Source: Streptomyces sp. NRRL S-244
Lineage (GTDB): Bacteria; Actinomycetota; Actinomycetes; Streptomycetales; Streptomycetaceae
NCBI RefSeq assembly: GCF_000717915.1
Contig: NZ_JOCX01000005.1
Span: forward strand, 124,001 to 188,000
DNA: 64,000 nt
Direction: 5' to 3'
Below the pieces are notes generated by a model. It was not told the DNA's origin, searched no databases, and saw nothing but the letters and a program-made list of their open reading frames with translations. The translations under genes were made by a program, and so were the position numbers. Positions 36,312 through 45,276 of this stretch are shown in pieces. Every line of letters starts with the position of its first letter. Position 1 is the first letter of the stretch.

Positions 36312-37580
36312 ATGAGCGCGAGCCGCCACCCCGCCCTGACCGCCGTCGATCCCGAGCTGGCGTCCTTCGTCGCCGCCGAGGAAACGCTCCAAGCGGAGAC
36401 CCTGCGCCTGATCCCGAGCGAGAACTACGTGTCCGCCGCCGTGCTCGAAGCCTCCGGCACGGTGCTCCAGAACAAGTACAGCGAGGGCTACCCGGGCCGC
36501 CGCTACTACGAGGGCCAGCAGAACATCGACCGCGTCGAGGCGCTGGCCGTCGAGCGGGCGAAGGGCCTGTTCGGGGTGGACCACGCCAACGTCCAGCCGT
36601 ACTCCGGCTCTCCGGCGAACCTCGCGGTGTACCTGGCCTTCGCGAAGCCGGGCGACACGGTGATGGGCATGGCCCTGCCGATGGGCGGGCACCTGACGCA
36701 CGGCTGGGGGGTCTCGGCGACGGGGTCCTGGTTCCGGGGCGTGCAGTACGGGGTGTCCGCCGAGACGGGTCTGATCGACTACGACGCCGTGCGCGATCTC
36801 GCGCTGGCGGAGCGCCCGAAGATCATCTTCTGTGGCGGTACGGCGCTCCCGCGCACGATCGACTTCGAGGCGTTCGCCTCGATCGCCCAGGAGGCCGGCT
36901 CGGTCCTCGTCGCCGACGTGGCGCACATCGCGGGCCTGATCGCGGGCGGGGCGCACCCCTCGCCGGTCGGGCACGTCGACGTGGTCTCCACGACCACGCA
37001 CAAGACGCTGCGCGGGCCGCGGGGCGCCATGCTGATGTGCCGCGAGGAGCACGCGAAGGCCATCGACAAGGCGGTCTTCCCGGGCCTCCAGGGCGGCCCG
37101 CACAACCAGACGACGGCGGGCATCGCGGTGGCCCTGCACGAGGCGGCGCAGCCGTCGTTCGTGTCGTACGCGCACGCCGTGGTCGCCAACGCGAAGGCGC
37201 TGGCGACGGCGCTGCTGGCCCGGGGCTTCGACCTGGTGTCGGGCGGTACGGACAACCACCTGATCCTGATGGACCTGACCTCGCGGGGGGTGCCGGGCAA
37301 GGTGGCGGCCAAGGCGCTGGACCGCGCCGGGATCGTCGTGAACTACAACACGGTCCCGTTCGACCCCCGCAAGCCGTTCGACCCGTCGGGCATCCGCATC
37401 GGCACCCCGTCGCTGACCTCGCGGGGCCTGGGGACGGAGCACATGCCGCTCGTGGCGGACTGGATCTCCCGAGCCGTGGACGCCGCGGCGAAGCAGGACG
37501 AACCGGCCCTGGCCGTCATCCGCACCGAGGTGGCGGACCTGATGTCGGCCCACCCGGCCCCGGGCCTCCCGCTGTCCTGA
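36312..37580 (+). CDS. glyA: Serine hydroxymethyltransferase
   Basis: PLP enzyme interconverting serine and glycine with THF, feeding 5,10-methylene-THF to folD. 422 residues. Motifs: LIPSENYVSAAVLEASGT, NKYSEGYPGRRYYEGQQNID, DVAHIAGLIAGG (PLP Asp-His), TTTHKTLRGPRGAM (PLP Lys) and QGGPHNQTTAGIAVAL. The ATG at 36312 follows GGAGGAG. No glycine riboswitch was seen in the leader. Confidence 0.97.
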   Translation: MSASRHPALTAVDPELASFVAAEETLQAETLRLIPSENYVSAAVLEASGTVLQNKYSEGYPGRRYYEGQQNIDRVEALAVERAKGLFGVDHANVQPYSGSPANLAVYLAFAKPGDTVMGMALPMGGHLTHGWGVSATGSWFRGVQYGVSAETGLIDYDAVRDLALAERPKIIFCGGTALPRTIDFEAFASIAQEAGSVLVADVAHIAGLIAGGAHPSPVGHVDVVSTTTHKTLRGPRGAMLMCREEHAKAIDKAVFPGLQGGPHNQTTAGIAVALHEAAQPSFVSYAHAVVANAKALATALLARGFDLVSGGTDNHLILMDLTSRGVPGKVAAKALDRAGIVVNYNTVPFDPRKPFDPSGIRIGTPSLTSRGLGTEHMPLVADWISRAVDAAAKQDEPALAVIRTEVADLMSAHPAPGLPLS

Positions 37581-37612
37581 CCCGTCCCACTCACTCGATC
37601 CGTCCCCGACCC

Positions 37613-37651
37613 GTCCGAAACCCCCGGGATCGCGCCCCGGGGGTTTCGGAC
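37613..37651 (+). terminator. glyA terminator, perfect 16-bp stem
   Basis: GTCCGAAACCCCCGGG (37613-37628), 7-nt loop, then its exact complement (37636-37651). It sits 33 bp after the glyA stop and 44 bp before trpS. Confidence 0.9.
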
Positions 37652-37694
37652 AGGTGGGGACCGCCGCGGCCGCCGTACCTGAGAGAATGAAGCC

Positions 37695-38708
37695 ATGGCT
37701 TCTGATCGTCCTCGCGCGCTCTCCGGCATCCAGCCCACCTCCGGCTCGTTCCACCTCGGGAACTACCTCGGAGCCATCCGCCAGTACGTCGCCCTGCAGG
37801 AGACGCACGACGCGTTCTACATGGTCGTCGACCTGCACGCGATCACCGTGCCGCAGGATCCGAAGGACCTGCGCGCCAATACCCGCCTCTCCGCCGCGCA
37901 GCTGCTCGCCGCCGGTCTCGACCCCGACCGCTGCACGCTCTTCATCCAGAGCCACGTGCCCGAGCACGCCCAGCTCGGCTGGGTCATGAACTGCATCACC
38001 GGCTTCGGCGAGGCCAGCCGGATGACCCAGTTCAAGGACAAGTCCGCCAAGGGCGGTGTGAACAGCGCCAGCGTCGGCCTGTTCACGTACCCGATCCTCC
38101 AGGTCGCCGACATCCTGCTCTACCAGGCGAACGCCGTCCCCGTCGGCGAGGACCAGCGCCAGCACATCGAGCTGACCCGCGACCTGGCCGAGCGCTTCAA
38201 CCAGCGCTTCGGCCAGACCTTCACGCTCCCCGCCGCGCACATCGTCAAGGAGGTCGCGAAGATCTACGACCTCCAGGACCCCTCGATCAAGATGTCGAAG
38301 TCCGCGTCCTCCCCCAAGGGCCTGATCAACCTCCTCGACGAGCCCAAGGTCACCGAGAAGAAGATCAAGAGCGCGGTCACCGACACCGAGGCCGAGATCC
38401 GCTTCGACACGGAGAACAAGCCCGGCGTCAGCAACCTGCTCACGATCTACTCCACCCTCACGGGGGAGTCGATCCCGGCCCTGGAGGCCCGCTACGAGGG
38501 CAAGGGCTACGGCGCGCTCAAGACGGACCTGGCCGGCGTGATGGTCGATTTCGTCACACCGTTCAAGCAGCGCACCCAGGAGTACCTGGACGACCCGGAG
38601 ACCCTGGATTCCATCCTGGCCAAGGGTGCGGAGAAGGCCCGCGCGGTCGCCGCCGAGACCCTGGCGCAGGCCTACGACCGCCTCGGTCTGGTGCCCGCGA
38701 AGCACTGA
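37695..38708 (+). CDS. trpS: Tryptophanyl-tRNA synthetase
   Basis: Class I aminoacyl-tRNA synthetase of 337 residues. The HIGH-like motif is [13 protein letters not shown] (HLGN) and the KMSKS loop is present exactly in [32 protein letters not shown] and [16 protein letters not shown] are typical. Streptomycetes often have two TrpRS genes, one of them indolmycin-resistant; this looks like the housekeeping copy, but sequence alone does not settle it. A terminator separates it from glyA, so it has its own promoter in the 44-bp gap. Confidence 0.96.
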   Translation: MASDRPRALSGIQPTSGSFHLGNYLGAIRQYVALQETHDAFYMVVDLHAITVPQDPKDLRANTRLSAAQLLAAGLDPDRCTLFIQSHVPEHAQLGWVMNCITGFGEASRMTQFKDKSAKGGVNSASVGLFTYPILQVADILLYQANAVPVGEDQRQHIELTRDLAERFNQRFGQTFTLPAAHIVKEVAKIYDLQDPSIKMSKSASSPKGLINLLDEPKVTEKKIKSAVTDTEAEIRFDTENKPGVSNLLTIYSTLTGESIPALEARYEGKGYGALKTDLAGVMVDFVTPFKQRTQEYLDDPETLDSILAKGAEKARAVAAETLAQAYDRLGLVPAKH

Positions 38709-38806
38709 CCGCCGGAGGCCCTGGCAATCCGGGGGGTGCTGGCCCCACACTGGGTCGGCAGGACCCGTACGCAACCCGTACACACCAGACGACGGAGGAG
38801 ACATAC

Positions 38807-39427
38807 GTGGGGACCGTAACGCTCGGCGTTTCGATCGCGGTCCCGGAGCCGTACGGCAGCCAGCTCCAGGAGCTGCGCGCCGGCTTCGGGGACGTTGCCG
38901 CGCACGGCATCCCCACGCATGTCACCCTCGTCCCGCCCACCGAGGTGGACGCGGACCGGCTGCCGGAGATCAGGGCCCACCTGGCCGAGGTCGCGGCCGC
39001 CTTCGGCCCCTTCGGGATGCGGCTGGCGGGCACGGGAACCTTCCGCCCGCTCTCGCCGGTCGTCTTCGTCCAGGTCGTCGAGGGCGGTACGGGCTGCACC
39101 CGGCTCCAGGGCCTGGTCCGCGACCCGGACGGGCCGCTCAGCCGCGAGCTGGCGTTCCCGTACCACCCGCACGTCACGGTCGCCCACGGGATCTCCGAGG
39201 AGGCGATGGACCTGGCGTTCGCCACCCTCGCCGACTACGCGGCGCAGTGGACCTGCACCGGCTTCGCGCTCTACGAGCAGGGCTCGGACGGGGTCTGGCG
39301 CAAGCTGCGCGAATACCCTTTCGGCACCGGCCCGATCGCCGGAGTCCCGGCGCAGTCGGGCTCACCGGTCGATGAGGCGGAGCCTGCCGCGGGGCCCGCG
39401 GGCGAGACGGCCGTACGGCGCTCCTGA
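38807..39427 (+). CDS. 2'-5' RNA ligase / LigT-like phosphoesterase family protein
   Basis: 206 residues of the 2H phosphoesterase superfamily. The two HxT/S motifs are GIPTHVTLVPP and YHPHVTVAHG, about 80 residues apart as required for the paired active site. 2H enzymes act on cyclic phosphates or 2'-5' linkages; the natural substrate here is unknown. The last ~35 residues are a variable acidic tail. GTG 38807 is preceded by GGAGGAG. Confidence 0.88.
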   Translation: MGTVTLGVSIAVPEPYGSQLQELRAGFGDVAAHGIPTHVTLVPPTEVDADRLPEIRAHLAEVAAAFGPFGMRLAGTGTFRPLSPVVFVQVVEGGTGCTRLQGLVRDPDGPLSRELAFPYHPHVTVAHGISEEAMDLAFATLADYAAQWTCTGFALYEQGSDGVWRKLREYPFGTGPIAGVPAQSGSPVDEAEPAAGPAGETAVRRS

Positions 39428-39593
39428 CGCAGCGGCCTGAGGGTCTGGCGGGCGTGGAAGCGGAGCGTACGCAAGAGCAGGGTGGGGAAGGGACAGCCCG
39501 TCGGAAGCGCTTCGCGAAAAGTCACAATCGACGACCGTAGCGCCCGAACCGGGTAATCCCGGCTATTTCCGTCGCCTCATTTACCGTGATCCC

Positions 39594-40532
39594 ATGGACT
39601 GGCTGACGAAACTCCCGGTGATCGGCCCGCTCGCGGTCCGGCTGATGCGGACCCACGCCTGGCGTGCCTACGAGCGCCTCGACCGGGTCCACTGGAGCCG
39701 GCTCGCCTCGGCGATCACCTTCATCAGTTTCATCGCGCTCTTCCCGCTGATCACCGTGGCCGCCGTCATCGGCGCCGCACTGCTCAGCCAGGAGCAGCTG
39801 GACCGGCTCCAGAAGAACCTCGCGGAGCAGGTCCCCGGCATCTCCGACCAGCTCGACCTCAACGGCCTCGTCGCCAACGCGGGCACGATCGGGCTCGTCG
39901 CCGCCGCCCTGCTGCTCGTCACCGGCATCGGTTGGGTCGGCTCGATGCGGGACTGCCTGCGCGCGGTGTGGGAGAAGGACGACGAGGACCTGGGGAACCC
40001 CATCGTCCGCAAGGGCAAGGACGCACTCGTACTCGTCGGCCTCGGCGGCGTGGGCCTGGCCTCGGCGGCGGCCTCGATCCTCGGCTCCAGCGCGGTCGGA
40101 AAGTTCGGCGGCTGGCTGGGCGTGCCGCAGCACGGCGCGGGCGGCGCGCTCCTGCGCACCGGCGCCTTCCTCGTCGGCGTCCTCGCCGCCTTCCTGATGC
40201 TGCTGTACGTCCTGACCTTGCTGCCCGGCGTCGAACCGCCGCGCCGCCGCCTGATCCAGGCCGCCCTCCTCGGCGCGGCCGGCTTCGAACTGCTGAAACT
40301 GCTGCTCAGCGGCTATATGCGCGGGGTCGCCGCGAAGAGCATGTACGGGGCCTTCGGCGTGCCCGTCGCCCTGCTGATCTGGATCAACCTCATGGCGAAG
40401 CTGCTGCTGTTCTGCTCCGCCTGGACGGCCACCCGCGCCGACGCGGACGGAGACGGCGCGGAGGACCCGGAGGAGCGGGCGGTGCCGGACGCCCAGGGCG
40501 ACCAGAACACCCAGGGCACCCAGGGCACCTAG
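39594..40532 (+). CDS. YihY/BrkB-type integral membrane protein
   Basis: 312 residues with six predicted membrane segments of the BrkB/YihY family: ASAITFISFIALFPLITVAAVIGAALLS, LVAAALLLVTGIGWVGSM, AFLVGVLAAFLMLLYVLTLLPG, ALLGAAGFELLKLLLSGY and FGVPVALLIWINLMAKLLLFCSA. The motif PLITVAA near the first segment is conserved. The family is of uncertain function (once thought to be RNase BN). The acidic C-terminus ends in NTQGTQGT. Its stop codon shares the CTAG at 40529-40532 with the convergent dacA stop. Confidence 0.9.
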   Translation: MDWLTKLPVIGPLAVRLMRTHAWRAYERLDRVHWSRLASAITFISFIALFPLITVAAVIGAALLSQEQLDRLQKNLAEQVPGISDQLDLNGLVANAGTIGLVAAALLLVTGIGWVGSMRDCLRAVWEKDDEDLGNPIVRKGKDALVLVGLGGVGLASAAASILGSSAVGKFGGWLGVPQHGAGGALLRTGAFLVGVLAAFLMLLYVLTLLPGVEPPRRRLIQAALLGAAGFELLKLLLSGYMRGVAAKSMYGAFGVPVALLIWINLMAKLLLFCSAWTATRADADGDGAEDPEERAVPDAQGDQNTQGTQGT

Positions 40533-41779
40533 GACGCCTGGTCGCCGCCGGTGCGGCGGCCGCGCGGCCCCCGCGGCCAGCGGCGGTTGACCGCGTACGC
40601 CCCGCCCGCGATCACGGCCAGCGCCCCGCCCGCGACCCCGAGCGCGGTGCCGACACCGCCGCCCGCGCCCTCACCGGCCGCCGCGTTGTTCTCGTGCGAC
40701 TGGGCGGGGGAGCCGAGCGAGGAGGTGTCCGCGCTCTTCGGCGGGACCAGCTCGCCCACCGGCTTGACCTTGCCGATCGCCGCGAACCCCCAGTCGAAGA
40801 GGTCGGCGGTCTCCTCGTAGACGGAGTTCAGCCCGCCCGAGGCCGGGTTCATCACCGTGACCAGCAGCTTCTTGTTGCCCTGCTGTGCCGCGCCGGTGAA
40901 GGTCGACCCGGCCATCGTCGTGTTGCCGTTCTTCACCCCCGCGATGCCCTTGTAGGGGGAGAGCCCGCCGGAGCCCGTCATCAGCCGGTTGGTGTTCTGG
41001 ATCTCGAAGTACTCCCGCGGCTTCCCGGGCTCCTGGTGCCCCGGGAACTTCGCCTCCGCCGTCCCGCAGTACTCCCGGAAGTCCTGCTTCTGCAGTCCGG
41101 AGCGGGCGATGAGGGTGAGGTCGTACGCGCTCGACACCTGCTCCGGGGCGTCGTACCCGTCCGGCGAGACCACGTGCGTGTCGAGGGCCTGGAGCTCCTC
41201 GGCGTGCGCCTGCATGTCCTTGACGGTCTTGTCGATGCCGCCGTTCATGGCGGCCAGTACGTGCACCGCGTCGTTCCCGGACCGCAGGAACACCCCGAGC
41301 CACAGATCGTGCACCGAGTACTCGTGGTCCTCCTTGACCCCGACCAGGCTGGAGCCGGCGCCGATGCCCTCCATCTCCTGCTCGGTGACCTTGTGGACCT
41401 GGTCCTTCGGGAGGCTCGGCAGCACCGTGTCCGCGAAGAGCATCTTCAGGGTGGAGGCCGGGGGCAGCCGCCAGTGCGCGTTGTTGGCGGCCAGCACCTC
41501 GCCGGTCTCGGCGTCGGCCACGATCCACGAACGCCCCGTCAGGCTCGTCGGCAGCGCGGGCGCCCCGGCGAGGGGGTTCACCTGCACCCCCGGCTTGCCG
41601 AGCAGCGCTCCGCCGACGGTGGACATCGACGCCGGCGGGGCGGCCGCGGCCGGGGCCTTGGGCGGCTGCGCCTTCCCGTCCGACGGCGGAGTGGGCGCGG
41701 CGTGCGCGGGCACCACGAGCATCGCGGGGACCAGCAGCCCGGCGGAAAGGACCGTCAGCGCGGTCTTCTTGGCAGACAC
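40529..41779 (-). CDS. dacA: D-alanyl-D-alanine carboxypeptidase (S11 family)
   Basis: Exported serine peptidase trimming the terminal D-Ala of peptidoglycan stems. 416 residues: signal peptide (AKKTALTVLSAGLLVPAMLVVPAHA), SxxK motif PPASTLKML, SxN motif as SGND, and GVKNGNTT where the third box is normally KTG. A C-terminal membrane segment (VGTALGVAGGALAVIAGGAYAV) and an Arg-rich tail anchor it. KNG instead of KTG is known in some actinobacterial members. The start GTG 41779 lacks a clear ribosome site, so a leaderless message is possible. The stop overlaps that of the BrkB-like gene by 3 bp. Confidence 0.9.
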   Translation of the reverse strand: MSAKKTALTVLSAGLLVPAMLVVPAHAAPTPPSDGKAQPPKAPAAAAPPASMSTVGGALLGKPGVQVNPLAGAPALPTSLTGRSWIVADAETGEVLAANNAHWRLPPASTLKMLFADTVLPSLPKDQVHKVTEQEMEGIGAGSSLVGVKEDHEYSVHDLWLGVFLRSGNDAVHVLAAMNGGIDKTVKDMQAHAEELQALDTHVVSPDGYDAPEQVSSAYDLTLIARSGLQKQDFREYCGTAEAKFPGHQEPGKPREYFEIQNTNRLMTGSGGLSPYKGIAGVKNGNTTMAGSTFTGAAQQGNKKLLVTVMNPASGGLNSVYEETADLFDWGFAAIGKVKPVGELVPPKSADTSSLGSPAQSHENNAAAGEGAGGGVGTALGVAGGALAVIAGGAYAVNRRWPRGPRGRRTGGDQAS

Positions 41780-41900
41780 GCAGGTGAAAGTACATCCAGA
41801 TCGGCTGTCTGCCGTCAGGGACCGGCCAACATGGCCGAACCACCGCCGGTACAGCCCACCCCGACGCGTCCGTCCTGGGGACCAAACCGATACTGGGGGC

Positions 41901-42161
41901 ATGAAACTCAGCCGCGCCGTCTCCTGGTTCCTGCTCGCCTTCGGAGTGTGGAGCTGGTTCATCTGGGCAACTTTCGTCCGGAACCTGTGGAAGGACGCCA
42001 GTGGTCTGGCATTCGACGCGGCGGGCGAGCCGACGGCCTACTTCTGGGTACACCTTCTCCTGGCCATCGCCTCCTTTCTCCTGGGGACGGCCGTTGGTGT
42101 GATCGGGTTGCGCGGAGTCCTCGCGCTGCGGCGTGAATCACGCCGGGGTCCGGACGCGTGA
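41901..42161 (+). CDS. SCO4848-family small membrane protein
   Basis: 86 residues with two membrane segments (VSWFLLAFGVWSWFIWATFV and FWVHLLLAIASFLLGTAVGVIGLRG), recognised as the SCO4848-type family from its MKLSRAVSWFLLAFGVWSWFIW start. Function unknown. It lies in front of the metallophosphoesterase gene and overlaps it by 4 bp (GTGA), suggesting one operon. The 121-bp gap before it also holds the divergent dacA promoter. Confidence 0.88.
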   Translation: MKLSRAVSWFLLAFGVWSWFIWATFVRNLWKDASGLAFDAAGEPTAYFWVHLLLAIASFLLGTAVGVIGLRGVLALRRESRRGPDA

Positions 42162-43573
42162 AGGTCCTGCTCTTCGCGGTGATCGCGCTGGTGGTCCTGG
42201 CCCTGCTGGTGCTGGTCCACCGCTGGCTGTGGGTCCGGCTGGTCCGCGATACGACGCGCCCGCGCGGTACGGCGCGCCGCATCGGCACCACCCTCGCCTT
42301 CACGCTGCCGCTCCTCTCGCTGGCCGCCCTCACCGCGGGCCGCGCAGGCGCCCCCTTCTGGCTCCAACAGTCCGTGGCCTGGCCGGGTTACATGTGGCTG
42401 GCGGTCCTCCTGTACCTGACCCTGGCGATGCTGCTGGCAGAGCCCGTCCGGGTGCTGCTGCAGCATCGGCCCCGCCGGCGTTTGAGGCGCTGGGGGTCCC
42501 CCCAGCGCAGCGAGGGGGAGGGTCCGGGGGCGGAGCCCCCGGGTCTTTCCGGGTCCGGGCGGAGCCCGGGGAACGGTGGAAGGGCGGGTAGGGGACCGGC
42601 CCCGCAGGGCACCCCCACCACCGGCCCGGCCACCCCGGCCACGCCGACGCAGGCCCCCGCCGGAGCGGCCCCGCTGACGCACGCCCCCGCCGCAGCGGCC
42701 GAGCCGACGGAAGACCCGGCCGAAGCCCCGACCGAAGCCCCCGGCGGAGCCACCCGCCGCCAGTTCGTCGCACGCGCGATCGGCGGCGCAGCCGCCCTCG
42801 CAGCGACCGGAACCGTAGCCACCGGCACCTACGGAGTCCTCCGCGGCCCCCGCGTCAAGCGCGTCCAGGTCCCCCTCGCCAAACTGCCCCGCGCAGCGCA
42901 CGGCTTCCGCATCGCCGTGGTCAGCGACATCCACCTCGGCCCGATCCTCGGCCGCGCCCACACCACCCGCATCGTCGAGACGATCAACCGCACCCAGCCC
43001 GACCTCATCGCCGTCGTCGGCGACCTCGTGGACGGCAGCGTCCACGACCTCGGCAGCGCCGCCGAGCCCCTGCGCCGGCTCTCCGCCCGCCACGGCTCGT
43101 ACTTCGTCACCGGCAACCACGAGTACTTCTCCGGCGCCCAGCAGTGGATCGACCACGTCCGCGAGCTCGGCCTCACCCCGCTGGAGAACGCCCGCCGCCC
43201 CCTCCCGTACTTCGACCTCGCCGGCGTCAACGACGTCCAGGGTGAGACGGAGGGCCACGGTCCGGACTTCACGGCCGCGCTCGGCGACCGCGACCCGGCC
43301 CGCACCGCCGTACTCATGGCCCACCAGCCGATCGTCATCCACGACGCCGTCCGCCACGGCGTCGACCTCCAGCTCTCCGGCCACACCCACGGCGGCCAGC
43401 TCTGGCCCGGCACCTACCTCGCCGAGCTCGCCAACCCCACCGTCGCCGGGCTGGAGCGCTACGGCGACACCCAGCTCTACGTCTCGCGCGGCGCCGGCGC
43501 CTGGGGGCCGCCGGTCCGGGTCGGGGCCCCGTCCGACATCACGGTCGTAGAACTCGCCTCATACCAGGCCTGA
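42158..43573 (+). CDS. Membrane-anchored metallophosphoesterase
   Basis: 471 residues. Three to four membrane segments in the first ~105 residues (VLLFAVIALVVLALLVLVHRWLW; TTLAFTLPLLSLAALTAG; MWLAVLLYLTLAMLLAEPVRVLL) are followed by a low-complexity linker, a further Tat- or anchor-like segment (RRQFVARAIGGAAALAATGTVATG) and a calcineurin-like phosphoesterase domain: VVSDIHLGPILG (DxH), VVGDLVDGS (GDxxD), GNHEYFSG (GNHE), MAHQP and GHTHGGQLWPG. Such YkuE/YaeI-like enzymes act on UDP-diacylglucosamine or other phosphoesters; substrate here unknown. The linker is partly encoded by the dispersed GC-rich repeat (42471-42542). Confidence 0.9.
   Translation: MKVLLFAVIALVVLALLVLVHRWLWVRLVRDTTRPRGTARRIGTTLAFTLPLLSLAALTAGRAGAPFWLQQSVAWPGYMWLAVLLYLTLAMLLAEPVRVLLQHRPRRRLRRWGSPQRSEGEGPGAEPPGLSGSGRSPGNGGRAGRGPAPQGTPTTGPATPATPTQAPAGAAPLTHAPAAAAEPTEDPAEAPTEAPGGATRRQFVARAIGGAAALAATGTVATGTYGVLRGPRVKRVQVPLAKLPRAAHGFRIAVVSDIHLGPILGRAHTTRIVETINRTQPDLIAVVGDLVDGSVHDLGSAAEPLRRLSARHGSYFVTGNHEYFSGAQQWIDHVRELGLTPLENARRPLPYFDLAGVNDVQGETEGHGPDFTAALGDRDPARTAVLMAHQPIVIHDAVRHGVDLQLSGHTHGGQLWPGTYLAELANPTVAGLERYGDTQLYVSRGAGAWGPPVRVGAPSDITVVELASYQA
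42471..42542. repeat. Dispersed GC-rich repeat, copy 2, inside a coding sequence
   Basis: CCCGCCGGCGTTTGAGGCGC, then TGGGGGTCCCCCCAGCGC (perfect 9-bp hairpin), GCGAGGGGGAGGGT, then CCGGGGGCGGAGCCCCCGG (8-bp hairpin). It matches the reverse complement of 32256-32308 over the first ~52 bases. A further GGGCGGAGCCC hairpin follows at 42555-42570. The metallophosphoesterase frame reads through all of it. Confidence 0.85.
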
Positions 43574-43637
43574 CCGGGCGCAACCGGTAACGACCCGCCG
43601 TGAATCGGCCTTCCCGAGGCCGAATTTCCATGATGGG

Positions 43638-43656
43638 ATGTCCGTTAATCGGACAT
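43638..43656. promoter_or_regulatory. Operator candidate ATGTCCG-N5-CGGACAT upstream of the peptide-binding protein
   Basis: Perfect 7-bp inverted repeat with a TTAAT spacer, 37 bp before the chosen start. It has the shape of a dimeric regulator site. Just upstream, CGGCCT...AGGCCG near 43606-43622 can form a hairpin that may end the metallophosphoesterase transcript. Confidence 0.45.
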
Positions 43657-43692
43657 GGGGATCCGGTGGGCGAGTCAAATCATGGCATTTCC

Positions 43693-45276
43693 ATGGGTGG
43701 GGTGGGGTCAAGGGTGAAGTCTGTCCGCTCGAAGGTCATCGCTGCCGGGCTGGTGATCGGCGTGGCCGGTGTCGGCGCCTGGCAGCTGCTCCCGGAGGAG
43801 GGCCGCGGCAGCGGGACCGCCCTGCGGGTCGGGACGAGCGACGTGGTCTCGTCCCTCGACCCCGCCGGGGCGTACGACGCCGGCTCCTGGGCCCTGTTCA
43901 GCAACGTCTACCAGTCGCTGCTGTCCATCAAGACCGGCTCCGACACCCCGGTGCCGGACGCGGCCTCCGCCTGCAAGTTCACGGGCGCGCAGCTCACCAC
44001 CTACCAGTGCGAGCTCCGCCCCGACCTGAAGTTCTCGAACGGGCGCGCCGTCACCGCCGAAGACGTCAAGCACTCCTTCGACCGGATCAAGGCGATCAAC
44101 TCCGACCAGGGTCCGGCGCCCCTCTTCAACACCCTGCAGTCGGTCAAGGCGGAGGGCCGCACCGTCACCTTCACGCTCTCCGCGCCCGACGCCACCTTCC
44201 CCTTCAAGATCGCGACGGGTGCCGCCTCGATCGTCGACAAGGAGAAGTACCCGGCGAAGACCCTCCGCGAGGACGGCAAGGTCGACGGCTCCGGCCCCTT
44301 CACCCTCGGCGCGTACCGGGCCGGCACCAGCGCCGAGCTCAAGCCGAACCCGGCCTACCGCGGCCAGTCCAAGCAGCCCGCCAAGACGGCCGTCACCGTC
44401 CGGTACTACAAGGACTCCGCCCAGCTCAACCAGGCCTGGAGCGACCACCAGATCGAGGTCGCCCACCGCGACATGCCGCCCGAGGTGCTCGCCGGGCTCA
44501 ACCCGGGCCTGAAGGACACCAAGTACCAGGCCTCCGGCGGCTCCGAGACCCGCAGCATGGTCTTCAACGTCCGCCCCGGCTCGACGACCGCCCCGCTCGC
44601 CGTGCGCCAGGCGATCGCCGCCGTCATCGACCGCTCCAAGGTGGCCGCCGAGATCCACCACGGCACGGTGACCCCGCTCTACTCCCTCGTCCCGGCCGGC
44701 ATCTCCTCGCACAGCACCCCGTTCTTCGACACGTACCCGGCGCCCAACGGCGCCACCGCGAAGAAGCTGCTCAAGGACGCCGGGATCACCGCCCCGGTCT
44801 CCCTCACCCTCGGTGTCAACACGCGCGGCCCGAACGTCGCGGAGGCCGACGAGATCGCGAAGCAGCTCACGGCCACCGGGCTCTTCCAGATCAAGATCAA
44901 GGCCGTCGACCAGTGGGCCGACTTCCAGAAGGCCTACGCGGCCGGGGAGTTCGACGCCTACACCATCGGCTGGATCGCCGACTTCCCGGACGCGGACAAC
45001 TTCCTCGCCCCGCTCGTCGGCGCCGACTCCAGCATGAACAACGGCTTCTCCGACAAGGCCGTCGACGAGCTCATCGCCCGGACCCAGTCCTTCTCGGACC
45101 GCGGCCAGGCCGCCGCCGAATTCCGCGAGCTCCAGAAGCTGGTCTCCCAGCACGTCCCGATCCTGCCCATCTGGCAGAAGAAGGACTACGTGATGTCCCG
45201 CGAGTCCGTCTCCGGCGCCCAGTACCTCTCCGACGGCACCGGGGTCTGGCGCCTGTGGGAGCTCAACTGGCTGTAG
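43693..45276 (+). CDS. ABC transporter substrate-binding protein, peptide family (SBP_bac_5)
   Basis: About 527 residues, related to DppA/OppA periplasmic binding proteins: LRVGTSDVVSSLDPAGAYDAGSW, YQSLLSIKTG, LRPDLKFSNGRAVTAEDVKHSFDRI, GSGPFTLGAYRAG and VDELIARTQSFSDRGQAAAEFRELQKLV. A hydrophobic N-terminal segment (KVIAAGLVIGVAGVGAWQLL) has no lipobox cysteine, so it is probably a signal anchor rather than a lipoprotein. No permease or ATPase genes are nearby, so it is an orphan. The start is unclear: ATG 43693 or GTG 43714. The 3' end overlaps the convergent TetR gene by 14 bp. Confidence 0.88.
   Translation: MGGVGSRVKSVRSKVIAAGLVIGVAGVGAWQLLPEEGRGSGTALRVGTSDVVSSLDPAGAYDAGSWALFSNVYQSLLSIKTGSDTPVPDAASACKFTGAQLTTYQCELRPDLKFSNGRAVTAEDVKHSFDRIKAINSDQGPAPLFNTLQSVKAEGRTVTFTLSAPDATFPFKIATGAASIVDKEKYPAKTLREDGKVDGSGPFTLGAYRAGTSAELKPNPAYRGQSKQPAKTAVTVRYYKDSAQLNQAWSDHQIEVAHRDMPPEVLAGLNPGLKDTKYQASGGSETRSMVFNVRPGSTTAPLAVRQAIAAVIDRSKVAAEIHHGTVTPLYSLVPAGISSHSTPFFDTYPAPNGATAKKLLKDAGITAPVSLTLGVNTRGPNVAEADEIAKQLTATGLFQIKIKAVDQWADFQKAYAAGEFDAYTIGWIADFPDADNFLAPLVGADSSMNNGFSDKAVDELIARTQSFSDRGQAAAEFRELQKLVSQHVPILPIWQKKDYVMSRESVSGAQYLSDGTGVWRLWELNWL

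Noticed and set aside
34818..38804. A long minus-strand frame extending rocD to 1328 codons
   Set aside because: Only the 402 codons from GTG 36026 match ornithine aminotransferase; the rest is antisense to glyA and trpS.
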